From NCBI GenBank assembly GCA_015066955.1, contig SVNJ01000004.1, positions 1-34,706 on the forward strand: a stretch of DNA of 34,706 bases, written 5' to 3'. This stretch comes from Ruminococcus sp. (lineage in GTDB: Bacteria > Bacillota > Clostridia > Oscillospirales > Ruminococcaceae). A program made the translations under genes and the position numbers. The notes below the pieces were generated by a model, which was not told where the DNA came from, did no database searches, and was given only the letters and a program-made list of their open reading frames with translations. Below are positions 34,566 to 34,706 of this stretch, piece after piece (position 1 is the stretch's first letter; the number at the start of each line of letters is the position of its first letter).

Positions 34566-34600
34566 AAGGCAACGCCGCACAATCTTTGTGCGGTACTGCC
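34566..34600. repeat. 35-bp palindrome related to the ends of the 31311-31486 element
   Basis: AAGGCAACGCCGCACAAtcTTTGTGCGGTACTGCC shares AAGGCAA..CCGCACA / TGTGCGGTA.TGCC with the MITE-like ends. Confidence 0.6.
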
Positions 34601-34613
34601 ATATAAAACAAAA

Positions 34614-34640
34614 GCGGGCGTTACAATGTAACGCCCCGAC
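34614..34640. repeat. Short palindromic repeat, reverse-orientation relative of 1902-1928
   Basis: GCGGGCGTTACAATGTAACGCCCCGAC; reverse complement GTCGGGGCGTTACATTGTAACGCCCGC. Confidence 0.55.
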
Positions 34641-34654
34641 AGGTTCAGAACCTA

Positions 34655-34705
34655 TTATCTGTTTTCTTCGCTGAAACCGTTGTCAACGAGCTCTACGAGA
34701 GCATC
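34655..34705 (-). CDS. C-terminal end of an unidentified minus-strand protein (runs off the right window edge)
   Basis: Reverse strand reads ...DALVELVDNGFSEENR-stop up to the edge; plausible protein terminus but too short to identify. Confidence 0.4.
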   Translation of the reverse strand, partial: DALVELVDNGFSEENR

Positions 34706-34706
34706 A

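Noticed and set aside
34049-34582. 177-aa minus-strand ORF
   Set aside because: Antisense to the SpoIVB catalytic region.

Overview
The window looks like chromosomal DNA from a spore-forming, low-to-mid-GC gut Firmicute (Ruminococcus/Oscillospiraceae-like by overall gene content and codon style; this is inference). Most genes lie on the + strand and many are ordinary: a MurF-like Mur ligase and Ddl, an acetyltransferase, a LysR regulator, an NfnAB-type pair followed by Rex, a VanY-type carboxypeptidase, MscL, Gpr protease, ribosomal protein S20, YfhO, PlsC, a uridine-kinase-type protein, NrdR, RsuA, an MsmX/UgpC-type ATPase, Spo0A, a flavin reductase and SpoIVB. No rRNA, tRNA, CRISPR array or transposase was seen. 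The least explained parts are: (1) an abrupt left junction near 360 that leaves a Mur ligase without a convincing start; (2) a zinc-ribbon protein with three different internal repeat systems; (3) a free-standing SecD-P1-like domain protein; (4) an intergenic region at 25.1-25.3 kb with clustered DnaA-box-like motifs and a 10-bp inverted repeat; (5) a tight three-gene set (zinc-ribbon/TM, zinc-ribbon/TM/propeller-like, HAD-like with degenerate catalytic motifs) just upstream of spo0A; (6) a ~176-bp MITE-like imperfect palindrome starting inside the spo0A stop codon, with a 35-bp relative after spoIVB; (7) a short palindrome family with conserved ends and varying stems; (8) a small helical protein with an NHLP/Nif11-leader-like motif. 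All calls come from reading the sequence; no database search was run.
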